The position numbers and the translations under genes were made by a program. A DNA stretch of 64,000 nt. Origin: Glandiceps talaboti (lineage: Eukaryota; Hemichordata; Enteropneusta; Spengelidae). The stretch lies in NCBI RefSeq assembly GCF_964340395.1, contig NC_135551.1, forward strand, positions 752,001 through 816,000. The letters are read 5' to 3'. Positions 1 through 12,545 of the stretch are shown here, one piece after another (within the stretch, counting starts at the first letter, position 1; the number at the start of each line of letters is the position of its first letter). The notes below the pieces were generated by a model, which saw only the letters and a list, made by a program, of their open reading frames with translations, made no database searches and was not told the DNA's origin.

Positions 1-529
1 TATCGACGACATAAAAGTCACAACCGTACTTCCACAACCCAGAAATTCAACTGCACTTCCCGAGGCCCTAGCCCTAGTATTGCCATGCCTGAGCTTGTAG
101 TATGTCGACTCGTGCGCCGAACTTGTAACAATTTCTAATCGTGGTTGATGATGCTTTGATACTTGCTACAATGTTACGATAATCTTGTTAGCAGACCTAC
201 TGTTACCCCCAGCCGGCACTGCTAATGCAATATCATGTCCCTGAAATGACGACTGGGAGATGGAGTAGCAATATACGTAAGATCGAAACAAACACTGCGG
301 CGCCCCCATTCAACTACGCATAGGCATGGTCTGTGGGGCAAAGTGTGTCGTGGAACGATCGTTTAACTGTCTGGGTTTAATCGGCGTGAATTTTGATTCA
401 CCACCGTGGCGAAAGACTTTGAAAATATTTTCGCCATTTCACATTTACGAGATTCAGAACCCTATGAATGGGTGGCACGAGCAAACATGACGATCGTCAA
501 TATTAATCGATCGATTGATCATGATCATT
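1..529. other. unassigned sequence
   Basis: No coding exon, RNA gene or repeat that I can recognise. Base composition is less AT-rich than most of the window. The short open frame at 406-663 has no recognisable domain and runs into a transposon end. Confidence 0.5.
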
Positions 530-620
530 TTCCAGGGGTAGGGCGCATTTTCCAGGGTTTTCCAGGGTTTTCCAGGGAGGGTTTGAAATTCCAGGGTTTT
601 CCAGGACTGTGCGAACCCTG
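530..620. mobile_element. terminus of a hAT-like DNA transposon
   Basis: Read on the minus strand the segment begins CAGGGTTCGCACAGTCCTGG at 620 and continues with several short 'CCTGGAAAA' repeats. CAGGG ends with reiterated subterminal motifs are typical of hAT superfamily elements. The end cuts an open LINE frame exactly at 620/621, so it marks an insertion into the LINE. The other terminus is not in the window, so the target duplication cannot be checked; it would be the 8 bases from 621. Confidence 0.55.
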
Positions 621-1075
621 TTATCTGTTATGTAATCTGCAATATCTAATGATTTACTTCTAACTGAGAGGACATTCCATGTTGTGAGTAGAAGTTTACA
701 TTTGTCATTGAGAGATTTAGAACTATCCTTGCAAGGGGGTGGATGTGTTTGAATCTGGATGATATTGTTGAAGTTCACATCCTTAGGTTTAGAACAGGAG
801 GCAAGATTGTAGGTGTTGTGTGAATTGATAACTTTGATTGGTCTTTCTTTCTTCACACCTGCTCTAGTGCCTCTGTGAGTGGCAGGTTTGCATTGTAGGT
901 TCAGTGACTTGATGGCATTCCAGACAGGGACAGGCAGCCTTGATTTGTAGGAGGTGTCAAAAAGTCTAAGAATGGATCTTGAATAATGCATAGTGGACCA
1001 GTTTGCATATGAAAGTAGTGTCAAAATATGAGACACTTGAGTAATTGTTTGTATGCAGATGAGAACAGTAAACAA
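621..1075 (-). pseudogene. LINE ORF2 fragment, region before and at the start of the endonuclease
   Basis: The minus-strand frame reads through a basic stretch (RGTRAGVKKER) and then LLTTWNVLSVRSKSLDIADY, which matches the start of the apurinic-type endonuclease domain of non-LTR retrotransposons, where the invariant Asn sits in a 'WNVRS' context. The frame stops making sense at 621, where a hAT-like terminus is inserted, so the catalytic Glu and later endonuclease and reverse transcriptase parts are absent here. It belongs to a different LINE family from the one at 12-18 kb, judging by its N-terminal sequence. No start or promoter is visible. It is a dead fragment; clade unassigned. Confidence 0.6.
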
Positions 1076-1299
1076 CTTACAGTCTTCTACAATTTGTGAT
1101 GAAGGATTTTTCCAGTTGTAATTTTCTCCAGAAATCGACTGGTAATAAGTTTCGAAGGTTCACAAGTACGTTCTCCAGCTATTTATGCACTGGTAGATGT
1201 TATTTGACCAAAATATACTGCCATATCAGATAGGGTTGTGATTTGGGTGTGATTGACCCACCAAATATCATGGCAATCAGTTCTGCAGGTTTTGTTGTT

Positions 1300-1333
<34 letters not shown>

Positions 1334-1393
1334 CACACGCTGGGCGATCCCTCTATAGCACTACTGAACCTAAGTTCAGTTGTGCTAAAAACC
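1300..1393. repeat. (CA)n tract followed by a 14-bp stem hairpin
   Basis: A CA microsatellite (about 1300-1338) is followed by TAGCACTACTGAAC (1356-1369), a 4-nt loop and GTTCAGTTGTGCTA (1374-1387), a stem with one mismatch. The same hairpin next to CA/TG repeats recurs at 20814, 39238 and 62396, so this is a dispersed element end. Confidence 0.7.
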
Positions 1394-2509
1394 TCCTAAA
1401 TTTCATGGAAAATGTCATTTGGTTTGAACTGAGCTCCGGGAGAAAAATATTAATGAGATATTTGTAGATTTAAATAACAGAACGGTGAAAGGATATTCAA
1501 GTGATTTTGTAACCTCTCCGCGTATTTTGCTTCAGCGAAAACCGGAAAACACCGACAACTGCGGCTGTGTTGTTACAAACGGTAACTTTGAAATCGCCAA
1601 TAACAGTGCTCTCAACACGGATACCACTAGAATTGTATTGAATAAAAGCTTTATCACCCGAGCTTTCGTTCGAATGCTTGAGCATGACAATACCATACGA
1701 CAGTTCCAGAGAAAACAGCAGGGATCGCGTGACGACTCGATATCTGTCCAAAAACTGCGACAGTGAGTGTATTAGTAAGTAACGACAATGCTACAATTAT
1801 TATTGCAGCTACAATGTATATTGCAGTATGGAAGTATAACTGTGGGTACTATGATTGCAGCTAGTATCCGATGAGATATGTCAGATAAATGATCGTATGT
1901 TCACTAACCTGGGATCACTTACTAGATTCGAATGATCCAAAGAGCTGCAACACAATTCAGTGGTATAAACTTTTAAGTTGTTATTTAGTTGTAACAGTTT
2001 GCATACGGCTGTAATACTAATACTATTACTAATAGTACTTCCGTATTCACGGTACTGAATACAGTGTAGTACACTCACTGTTGCCGACAACGAAAATATT
2101 CCAGACATCGAAGATTTCGCGAATAAAAGGATACTTTCCATCTGGGAAGTCATCTTTGTTGTTCAGTCTGGTGGAGTATATCCCCAACCTTTTGGAAAGA
2201 TCTATATATGAACCAAATAAACAGGTGAGAATGACTCACACAGCCCCGTTACGAGACTAACCTCTCAATTTTTATTTTGTTGGGTGAGGTCATGAGCACA
2301 TATATTGATGACATCATCAACATCCGAGTAAAATTAAAGAAGTGTTCTGCTCGGATAAACCTCACGTCTGCGACTGATTTTACTTTAACTTTTTTCTTGA
2401 ATATTCTTTAAAACTATTTCTAGTTGATTACTATGCATAGCAGAGGAAAAGATTCAGCGATTAGAACTGGGAAAAGAGGAGACGAGTGCCAGGAGCTTGT
2501 CACATGATT
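1394..2509. other. unassigned sequence
   Basis: No recognisable coding exon. The overlapping open frames on both strands between 1485 and 1766 show no known motif and look like chance. Confidence 0.4.
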
Positions 2510-2672
2510 TTCTATTGCGCATGCCCGATGGCAGCCATGTTGCTCACTTCCTGCAGGAATTCAGAGTTTTTAACGAAATTATAGATTTAAAGTTAACTAC
2601 GTCAAATTAACAACTCTTTGTTTGTGTGTTATCAAAAGAAGACTGACGAGATGTCTGCCACGTAGTTAAAAG
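2510..2672 (+). promoter_or_regulatory. possible promoter and 5' untranslated exon
   Basis: Within 40 bases lie an NRF1-like TGCGCATGCC (2516-2525), a YY1-like GCAGCCATGTTG (2531-2542) and an ETS-like CACTTCCTG (2545-2553), a combination common at TATA-less housekeeping start sites. About 120 bases downstream a good 5' splice site follows (AAAAG|GTAAAT, exon end 2672). It could be the first, untranslated exon of the TAB2/3 gene whose coding exon 1 has a splice acceptor in front of it at 26454, which would imply an intron of about 24 kb. This is inference; no transcript evidence is available and chance clustering of motifs is possible. Confidence 0.28.
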
Positions 2673-5600
2673 GTAAATATTTAGTATTTAGTAAGTAAAG
2701 AAATCAACGATATCTGAGTGTCCCTGCCCTGCAACTCTGCGAGAACAGTGAATCCGTGATGACGAAACAGTACACTACACTGCAGAGTCTATCGTAAAGT
2801 TTAAAAGTTTACGAGATCTTTGACAACCAGTATTGGTGCTTGTACGTCTACGATACAGATACAGATAGAGATTGACTGTTGCATATTGAATACGACTACC
2901 ATAAAACTGTTTTTGGATTCTCAAATTATGATATTGCTCTTGCTTACAGCAACAAGACAGAGCTGTCACCAGTCAACATGGGTACATACAGAATAAACAA
3001 ATATAATATCTAGGATAATCCCTGCAGCATACTCTATAGATGAGTAAGATAATGACAAAATAAATAAATGTATCACTGTGCTTTACAACATTCAAAATGA
3101 CCAAAAATGTTCATCAGCCTTCTAGATCAAATGGTCAGCTGTAACTATGGAATTTGTCATTCTGATGAGGATTGGCAACCAAGACAGATCGAAAGCTCAA
3201 TGCTAAAAAACTTTGAAGTGCTTTAATGTGTTATGACCTTCGTAAATCAACATTCAAAATGATTGCAAACAAGTCATCATGTTTATCTTAACAAGTGTAT
3301 AGCACAGCTACCAGTGACAAAGTGTATAGCACAGCTACCAGTGACAAAGTGAGTTGATTGGAGAAATAAACAAAAAGTCAAAAGCAAAATAGATATTCAT
3401 ATTGAGGATAAAAAAAAATAGACACTGGTGTGAGGTCATGAAGGTCATGATTACATTGAGGTTAAAAGACATTTCCATGGTTACAGTGATCACTTTGGGT
3501 ACAGCTTTACTTAAGTTCCAAAATGTGTAAAAAAAAAATAAAAATAAATAAATACCCAACCAAACTGTTGGATGGGAAGGGGCTCTTTAGTTTCTGTAAT
3601 TTGCTTATTCACAGTGTTGATATCAGCCTGTACATGTGTGTCTAAAATAAAGTATTGTCTAAGTATGTAAAAAAGAGTCTAAATTGAGTTTACAGTACTA
3701 CTGAAATATCATTTTAATGGGGTGTACAATGTAGTGTGGGGTTTGTCACATTGGCTGCACACCATATGTATTTCAATAGTGGCAGCTAATTAGGAAACCA
3801 TAACTTTATTTAACTATGCTTGAATTTATACCATAACAGTCAGTGAAATCAAGTTCTTATCAAATGACTGTTTCTGATACCTTCTATGTAGTCTTCAGGA
3901 TTTTATTTACAAAGGGACTTCACTGTACTTGATTTACATGCCAGATTCCCTTGTGAAGGTAGAATGTTTACATGTATGATTTAGAAAATTAATGAGTTAA
4001 AATGATAGTGTCTGATGACTATGTTGATATCATTTTGACAATGATTGAAATTGTTTGAAAGGAAACATTTGTTTTGTCAAGAAGGTCATTAGAAAAGGAT
4101 GAGGGCACAGGCTTTTTCATTGTATTCACAGAGAGAATACAGAAATTACAAGAGTGAGTTGCTAAGATCTACTAATTCTGATGCATATTACATGCCACGA
4201 ATCTTGTTTTGATACCCATTCCTCCTCAAGATAGAATGATCCGTTATGATCACTTTTGGTGAGCCCCAAACCAGTGTTCGATCTATTGCCTAATTTGTAC
4301 AAAACAATCATGATCGGTGCACTTTTGGTCTGTGTGTGTGCCAATTTGGGTGCAAGAAACTTGCTGGTTGATGATGTATGAGGCCAGCTGAAATTTTGAA
4401 TTTCCCTTTTTGCTTTTCCATGCACTTTTTCACTTTTGAATAGTTCAACTTTTGAATCACAACTTTTGAAAATGTTTTAAATCGGCTTAGTAGTTGTTGT
4501 TTTATGGTAATTCCAATACTTAGTTATAGAGTAATTGTGTTGAAAAACAGTGCTACATGTATATTATGTAATAGGGAACAATGAGGAAAAAAATACATAA
4601 TTTGAGCAAAAATTGTTGGCAAATTTGCTATATATAATTTTGTGAAAAAGGCATCTATTGAGCTGAAATATTGCAAAGGATAGTTTTCTCATACACATCA
4701 ATATATGCGGTGATTGGGAAGTCTCAAAACACCAATGTGACAATGGTCCCATTCCAGCAAAAATGAATGGGCCATTTTCAATTTCAATGGGCCATTCAGA
4801 AATTCTAATGGGCCCAAGTGAGCATTCATGATCCAACAATAAAGCGAAATAGTTAAAATGAAGTAACCATCAATTCTACATTTTTATTGACAAAATATGA
4901 GCTCACACATAGGGAGGTTTCAAATGTGAAAGATGCATCTTTCAATCACAGGTCATTACATAACAGTTAAGGTGTTTGTGTGGGCTAGGATGTCAGGTGA
5001 ATTTATCAATAAAACTATGTAAATCCACTCATACATTTTTATTTAGACGCACTGGAGTCGGAACTAGCAAAGGGCATACTGCCAATAAGCAGTAACACAG
5101 CCACAAACTTTGACCAACTAAGAGTAATTGACATTTTGCTGGGGAGTCTGATGCGCCCTCTACGACAACTTCCTGAGTAACACACACGGGGAGTGTGAGA
5201 GACTGCTGTAAAGATGTTTTAGTATATTAAATGCCTGACTGTAAAACGTTGAGTGTCGGCATTTTTGTCAATTGTTATAAATTTAAAGAAGAAAAAAAAA
5301 CATTTGATGGATGACAATTTTTTTGTCATTGTGAGCATGTGCTTCTGACAGAATCAGGTGCCTGCAGAATTATCGCCCACACTCCGAGTTTAGCATAAGT
5401 TCAGAAGTACGGCGTCGATGTATTATGTACACACGATCTCATCAAATGATTTTCCTTCCACGTTTAGTTTTTCAAAATTCGGTGAAGGCTGTTTTATGAT
5501 TGATTAAACTTGTTCTATTTCCAAAACCCATGGTGTCATCTCTGAAAGCAGTCAAACTACATGTATTACTATTCACGTCGTATTCATTTCTAGACTAAGG

Positions 5601-5775
5601 CAAATACAACACCACCGTGTCACATGGCGAGTACGAGTTCACATCGACACAACCACAAGCGATGTATTTCAAAACAAATGCATGCGGTACGGTGAATACT
5701 GATCGAGCCAAGTTTGGTCTCCGTAGCGGTAAATATAATCCCAGTATGTCTCTACGATGTTAGTCGATGTCATGA
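2673..5775. other. non-coding sequence
   Basis: AT-rich with no recognisable exon. One 27-bp exact tandem duplication sits at 3294-3347. Short open frames here carry no domain signal. Confidence 0.4.
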
Positions 5776-6314
5776 CTAGCTGATAGTTAGTCTATCAGCT
5801 AGCTCTCGGATGTTCTTCCGATAAAATACGACACACAGCCGAACAACGCTATCGAGGATGGAACATCCGAGGTCTAGCGAATGTCATCAGGATATAAATA
5901 ACTGCCAATCAGAGAACCGTATTAGCGACAAGCACAAACAGAGGACAATAGCTAAATTTTCATGCATATTCATCTTAAGGAGGGGCTTGTAAAAATAACC
6001 ACCAATGCGTTACCTAAAATGTGTGAATGACAACGTCTACACACTCATCAAACACAATTACCATAAACTGATAAGACATAGTAAGACATAAATGTGTTTG
6101 TCAACACCTGCATGCAGAGATTGAATATATTAAAGTATATATATGCATATATGGCCCAACCCACCGCTTATCGTAATCTCAATGGAATGTTCGGTCTGAA
6201 AATGACATTCGCTAGACTGTTCGGGCAGGCCCTCACATGCGAACTTCGTTCGCTTATAGTTATAGCATCAAAAGAAAGTCCGAACGTCTAGCAGCAAGAC
6301 TAGCTGATAGTGCC
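5776..6314. repeat. inverted-repeat cluster, possible MITE
   Basis: A perfect 11-bp stem (CTAGCTGATAG 5776-5786, partner 5792-5802, 5-nt loop) is followed by a second inverted pair CTCGGATGTTC / GAACATCCGAG (about 5805-5815 and 5861-5871). The motif CTAGCTGATAG returns at about 6301-6311, inverted relative to 5792-5802, which would make 5792-6311 a short element with 11-bp terminal inverted repeats. No target duplication is apparent. Confidence 0.35.
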
Positions 6315-7972
6315 AACAAATATTGAACATTTTATGAACGGCTTAATAGATACACGCTTTCCTGAATAAAACAACCATTTTCAGATTGCATGCCGACATG
6401 GGCGACACATCAAGTAATCAAAGACACAACAACAAACAAATCCAAAGCAACTGTGTTTATTTACAGCAATCTGCGGGTGGAAATCATGATTTTCCTAGGG
6501 AATGATCCGTAACACACGTCAATTAAACTGAGGACCTCACCGAAACATTGAAACATTTTAATTTTGCTCACATTGTACATTTGAGTTGTCATGGACTATC
6601 GAACAGTCATTTTCAGGAACGACGATTTGCATCAAAGACCTCATGTTTGCTTCTACCATGTGTACCACGCCGTTCACACGTGTGAGCTTACACTGTAGGC
6701 AAACTGGCTCTGTCTTCTTGGGCTAATGGAATGCGTATGGTTGTCTGCAGACACAAATTTTTCTATGTAATTTTTATTGAAAATGCGTTAAATACACAAG
6801 ATCTGCTGTAGTCCGGTGCATAGTTTCAGAGGGAGTAATTCGGAACTCTCGTCTGACAATTGTCCTCCAAGGTCATGTTCATAATCTACCGTCACCCCGC
6901 ACGTACAAGTTACGTCTGCAAGCAGGACTAGATATGATCACACGGAAACACTGTCCCTCCATTCTCAGCCAAGGCCTCGTAACGAAGTTTGGAACGTCTT
7001 TTACCTATTTTCGTTTTCGGCATCGTGGTAGTGTATGCCAAATATGGTAGTGAGTCTTCAAGGGTTGTCCAACGGCAGCTAATAGTTTTCATAACACGCT
7101 GTAGAAAGTAACTGAGCGACCGTATTGAAATCAAAGATACGCATGCGCAATATGCATGAGTTTGTTGATGTCCCCCTAGCCTTGACACAGATGATCGCAT
7201 TACCGGAATGCTACATATTAGCAATGTAAGCGTCCATATATCAGAGTGTTAACCTGAATTCGAGCCATATTACGATTTTCATTCATTCTAGAGGGTTCAA
7301 AGAGACAGAATCACTTACGCGTTCGCAAGTATTGTCTTTACAAGTACTGCGAAATGGTTGAGAAGTTGTCAAAAAACAGGATTTTTTTGCTTTTGTGACC
7401 ATTTTGATCGTTTCTTCATTTTACTCGTTCTAGCTTATTATACATGCTAGGGAATTCGGGTTTGTTTTATTTGATAATTGAGATGAAGGACGAGAAACTG
7501 GGTAGAGGGTTTTTATGTTAGTGAAACAGGCACTCGGCACTGCTTTGTTGAAAATGGGGTACACATACAACAAAAATTGCCTTTTTGACAATTAATTTGA
7601 AGCATTTTGGATCAAAATTTCAAAATTTTCAAAATTTTGACATGTATATTTATGATGACAACTGTAAAAAAAAATTGTGTAAAAAAAATCAAAATTGCCT
7701 ATTACAGAGTGGAAAATATGAAAAATATGATATAATAATATACACAGGTGTCAAATTTCATCATTATTTAAACAAACTCTATTTTAATGGTTTTAATGTT
7801 ATGATGAATATTAAGGGGACAAACTCAGAAAATTTGGAGTCAATATCTTTATTTTTAACAAAGTTACAACAGTATTTCTACAATAAAGAATTGGATGAAA
7901 AATAGCCTATACAACAACCTTAACTATTATAACAAAATCCAAACAATGATGAGCACAGGGATATATGAGTCT
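6315..7972. other. unassigned sequence
   Basis: No domain-bearing frame. A palindromic NRF1-type site (ACGCATGCGCAA, near 7139) and a CArg-type CCAAATATGG (7038-7047) are present, upstream of a minus-strand ATG near 7022, but the following frame has no recognisable family. From about 7585 the sequence becomes AT-rich and simple. Confidence 0.35.
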
Positions 7973-8163
7973 CTATTTAACAGAGGTTTTTATTAGCCTC
8001 TTTTTGTCATGAAATTTCCTTAAGGATTCCTCAAAGTTGTGGTCTTTGAGACCTTTACCCTCAAGTCGAACTCGTAATAGTCTCTCACAATGTAGTGGTG
8101 AGAGCCTGTTTCTCAGCTTGGATACCACTATATTCTGTTGGCTGAATACCCGCTCACACCCAG
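7973..8163 (-). pseudogene. hAT transposase C-terminal dimerisation exon (fragment)
   Basis: On the minus strand, an acceptor-like CACACAG at 8164 is followed by an open frame of about 63 codons to a TAG at 7973. It reads AGCERVFSQQN, then KLRNRLSPLHCERLLRVRL, which is the hAT family dimerisation domain: the 'cERxFS' motif, then 'RNRLSPE' and 'LLR(I/V)'. This domain pairs transposase monomers and forms the end of hAT transposases. Frame and termination codon are intact, but I see no catalytic part nearby on this strand, so it is most likely the last exon of a decayed element. It resembles the zinc-finger hAT group that includes the vertebrate ZNF862-type proteins. A domesticated gene is possible but unsupported. 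Confidence 0.65.
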
Positions 8164-9539
8164 CTGTGTGGAGCGGTATGAAAGTAAAAGTGTTCTTATG
8201 TAGTCACATGAAAATTAAATACATAAATAAGTAAAGTAATATTTCTGCTTGTTATTGTTTGTACAGTAGGGAAGCATGTTCAAGTCGCGAACCGTAAGTC
8301 CTTACCTTATGAAGCCATGCAACCGTTGTAAGCCTGACACGGAAAAGTGGACATCGCGACGGTAGTTTTCTGTGGTAGCGATTTGAGTTGTTACCTACAA
8401 GATTAGTAATTGTGTTGATAAATTTATGCTTCAAGTATTTATTCTAAAACATCGGTGATCGTAACATCACTGATCGTAACATTCATTCAAGGAGTTGACG
8501 TCTTTTCTCATGCATGATGAACGCAGTGACGGTCAGGCGAGGTCATCAAAGGGCATACTAATTTGAATATCTTGAATCGTATTGGTTTGATCTGTTTCAC
8601 TATACCCGGGGAATGGTCACGCGTGTATCGTGTATTTAAATAGTCAAACATGGATAGAGGGACATGAAACAGTATAAGTATTCAGATTTGCTTTGCAAAA
8701 GATGATGTGTGGGGGCATCATTTCAAACAGCTGACGTGAGTTGGGTTTACAATGTACTTCCGTACTCCGCCTCTACCAAATCGGCACTCCAGCACTGGAG
8801 TGTCTAAATTTCACTGTTAGCCACAATGCGCCTTTGTGGGCACCAAGAAGTCGATTTCAATGTGCCAATTTTCAATTAAATGTGACTATGGCGCGGGGTG
8901 CGTTGCCTTCCCAATCACTGTATATGGTAAAATTGATACATGCCGTGAATTGTGATGGCAGCCATATTGGATTCCAAGATGGCTGCCACTGCGTAAGAAA
9001 TGACCAAACATATATTTTGAAAATAAAAGTGCCAAATAATATATCAAATTAAAGCTATCTTTGTATTGATTACACTTTTGGCACTGTTATGACATTTCAA
9101 TGATTTGAAGGTGATGACAGCCATTTTAGAATTCAAGATGGCTGAAACAGCACGAAAAATAACCGTTTATACATTTTGTTTTTGTGCTGGTTAGACCTCT
9201 GCTACTTATATGGCATTTCAATAAATAATAAACCGTGTTTTATGCAGAAAACCTATTTTCATAGAATCAGTCACAAATACAATGTATGGCCTAGTGCAGT
9301 TGTGATATATGTGTACAATGAATAGACCTAGTATGCAACAGTAATGTTGATGGGCCTTGACAAATAAAACAAAACATTAGAAAAGTACAGTTATAGTCTT
9401 GTTTTAGAGTTATTTAAACAATAATGTACGCCCTCCCAGCCCATAATGGACGAAAGCAAAGTTTGAACGACATAATGGGGAGGCGATAGCCGAGCCCATT
9501 ATGGAGTGCAAAGTTTGTTTGAGTTACATTATTGTTATT
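8164..9539. other. non-coding sequence with diverged direct repeats
   Basis: Two copies of a unit with 'GATGGCAGCCAT...AAGATGGCTG' occur at about 8955-8990 and 9111-9150. No coding exon is recognisable; the frame at 8741-9052 spans this repeat and is probably spurious. Confidence 0.4.
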
Positions 9540-9942
9540 ATTTTATAGTTTTGCCAATTCCAGTGAATTTGTAGACCGAGAAACGCAAATCAACGTATAA
9601 TATACACAGCGCTGAACATCGTCTGCCATGTTCGGCCCGGAAGCTGAATACTAATCATAGTGACACACGTACGTACACGTACACACACATATACACTTCA
9701 ATGAACTGCTGTGAACACAAATTTGTTTCATTTTAATTTCAATCTTTTTAAAAAAATTCTTATGGTGTTTACCCCATAATTTCCACACCTTTTAAATACC
9801 CACACCTTTATTGCCTTACGGACATAAGTGTGTATTGTTATGCTCGTGCCGGGGCCGCGATGCCCAATAACAGAGTACATTATCAGTAATAATGTACAGC
9901 GATGATGTCACAAAATTCACTGGAATTGGTAATGCTATTATA
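9540..9942. mobile_element. MITE-like element with terminal inverted repeats
   Basis: CCAATTCCAGTGAATTT at 9554-9570 is matched in inverted orientation at 9913-9929, with weaker matching outside it. The roughly 0.4-kb interior has alternating ACGTACGT and CA-rich sequence and no coding potential. The target duplication is not clear. Confidence 0.5.
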
Positions 9943-10582
9943 ATACAGAATATTGTACATGTAGTTGAACTTACAAGGTATACACAATAAACTATTTGTT
10001 CTCAATTTTCAGAAGATTCACCTGATCAATGTTAAAGCACCATAGGTAAAAGAGCAATCAATACAGGATATAAATCTAGTTCTTGGAACTTTGGTTGCAG
10101 GTTCATGACAATGACTATTCATCATATGACTGCATATGTGACTGGCAGTATATGATTATGAAATTAAGGGAAAATGTAGTGAAAGCTACATCCTTATGGG
10201 AAAGTGTTGGTCCTTATACTAGACGCAGTTTATGCACCCATAAAGATCAAACAATTTTGTACTTAAGCATTCACCCACGTTGATCAACACTGCCACTGAT
10301 CTAGTATTAGTTAAACCAAGAAGAAATAAGCCTTAATGACAAAACAGGAAAATATGGGAGGGGGGGGGTCATAATAATGGAACTTTGAAAGTTTGAGATG
10401 TAGATCGTCTGGCAGTGATGTTTGATTAACAAGTGGTGTTGACGAAGGAAATAGGAGATGTGAGAGATTAGCAACATCCCTAGTGTGATATGCACAAGTT
10501 TGACCCACCAACTAGGAATATATAGCAGTTGGTACATGTAAGTCATGAAATACAGTAGGGACAATTGCCATAATATATTTAT

Positions 10583-10696
10583 ATATAATCCCACAAAATC
10601 AATGTTAGTTTTATGCCATAATGCTCCAAGAATGATTCCACAGACTAATACAAATTCGAGCCGGTAGTCCGTGGAATTGATTTTGTGGGGTTATAT
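10583..10696. repeat. two-tier palindrome
   Basis: An outer inverted pair (10583-10603 with 10676-10696, core CCCACAAAATCAAT) encloses an inner pair (ATTCCACAGACTA 10635-10647 with 10665-10677). The whole 114 bp can fold into a long stem with few mismatches; probably a tiny MITE. Confidence 0.6.
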
Positions 10697-11397
10697 TATT
10701 TATCACATAATTTGTAAGTTTTTCCACATGTTTTTCTACAACTTTGAAAGATATTTTACGAATACTGCATTGTTTCATTGCACTTTATTCATCATCGCGC
10801 ATTAAAAAATGGCATCCGATGGCTATGCAAATTATGTAATCGCGTGACCTGCGAGGTCAAGCTTACCTCCACGGTACAGATCTGCTGTGGTTTCTCAACC
10901 AAAATTATTGGTTAGAAAGTTACAATGCACATGTAATATCAAATTTATTTTTAAACGTACCACAAGTAAAGTTTGTCTGAATGCGATTTTTGTTCTGTCA
11001 TTTTAATCATATTTGCTCGGGATGTGTAAGTTTGGAGCTCTGGGCTCAATGGAAAATTGGAAGTAACTTCGCTTGCCGGCTGGTACTTCAATAACCTGCA
11101 TATACATACATGATTTTTAGATAGAATAAAATGTATTAAATGAAAATAAAAGTACCTCTACGTATCATACTCATGCCACCTAAGGATACAATGTGTGCAT
11201 TTACGTTTTGAAAGCACATAATTATTACGATAACTTGATCGTAGCATAGGATTGGCAGGAACACTCGATCAAAGAGTTGAGAGAAAAAAATAGTTCGGTA
11301 GAACAGGGGTGATATGGGTTTTTGATCTGCCCTGTTTGACGTCACACAGGTGAAGATTTGCACTTATTTATGTGATAAAATATAATACTAGCTACAG
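10697..11397. other. unassigned sequence
   Basis: Non-repetitive, AT-rich, no recognisable exon or regulatory structure. Confidence 0.4.
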
Positions 11398-12123
11398 ATT
11401 TTTGGTAGGATTGAAAAACAAAAATGTCTATCTTCGTAGACAAAGCAATGTAACCGATCAACATGATTCACATAAGTAAAAAGCCAATGTAGTCCACGAA
11501 ATGCTGCTTGCATGATGGACATTTTAGGCACAATTGAAAACCAAGAGTGTCTACTAGGTGTTGTTGACAAAAAATGTAATCATGCAGTACAATTGACATA
11601 TTTAAAAGAGGTGACATATTTCATTATTTGAAGATATGCTTGCATGATCTACAGACATTTTTGGCACGAATGAAAACCAAATTTGTCTGCCGTGTTAAAA
11701 AAAAATGAAATTGTGCAGGTATTCTGTGTCTTCTTGACCTTCATACACATCTGTTTTCTTTCCTCAGTGATGCCTGTACAAAATTGTGTTTGATTTTGGG
11801 TCAAAGCAATATTTTTCAATTAAAAAATTTGAAATAAAATGAAATAAAATCCCAACCTACCTACCCTATTCTCTGAGGCCATTTTACCAAAAATATTTAT
11901 TTTTTTCCTCAAATTAAAAAAAACAACATATTTGAAGAAATGCTTGCAAAGACATTTTTGACATGAAAACCAAAAATGTCTGTCACGTAGACAAAACAGT
12001 GTAATGTTCAGTAGGATTGACATAAAAAGTCGACGTTGTCCAAGAAATGCTTGCATGATAGACATTTAAGGCACAATTGAAAACCCTAAATGTCTATCGT
12101 GTGGACAAAAATGTAGCATGGAT
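11398..12123. repeat. diverged tandem units each with an internal inverted repeat
   Basis: Four to five irregular units of about 130-180 bp share 'GAAATGCTTGCATGAT', 'AGACATTT' and, inverted, 'AAATGTCT'. Each unit can fold as a hairpin around the sequence AATTGAAAACC. The LINE at 12.1 kb has inserted its tail next to this array. Confidence 0.55.
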
Positions 12124-12545
12124 ATTGAATTGAATTGAATTGAATTGAATTGAATTGAAATTTATTTCACCAGAACTTATACAGTATATACAGATATTGA
12201 ATAAATATATAGAAATGAAAGAGAGAAAAAAAAAATACAACGTCGAGGGACAAAATAAAATTCTGGTGAGGACCAAGGACAGTAGTTCTTTCTGAACTAA
12301 TCGAGGTCCAAGGCCCTGACTGACATGCTTAATATAATGTATTGCTGGTTACACTGTTATAAAAATAAATATATACATAACAAATGTTATACACACGCAT
12401 CACACTCACTCATAGAAAAAACTAACCAAACCAATCATACATTCATACACATACTAAATATTCATAAACTAAAGTTGTACAAATTTTACAAATCACTGCT
12501 GTCACAAATAAATAAATGGGCTATATACATGTATATGGAATGTCA

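Noticed and set aside
6928-7224. Minus-strand frame containing MPKTKIGKRRSKLRYE, with NRF1- and CArG-type sites upstream
   Set aside because: A basic start next to promoter-like motifs is suggestive, but no protein family is recognised and no further exon follows; motifs of this length are expected by chance in 64 kb.
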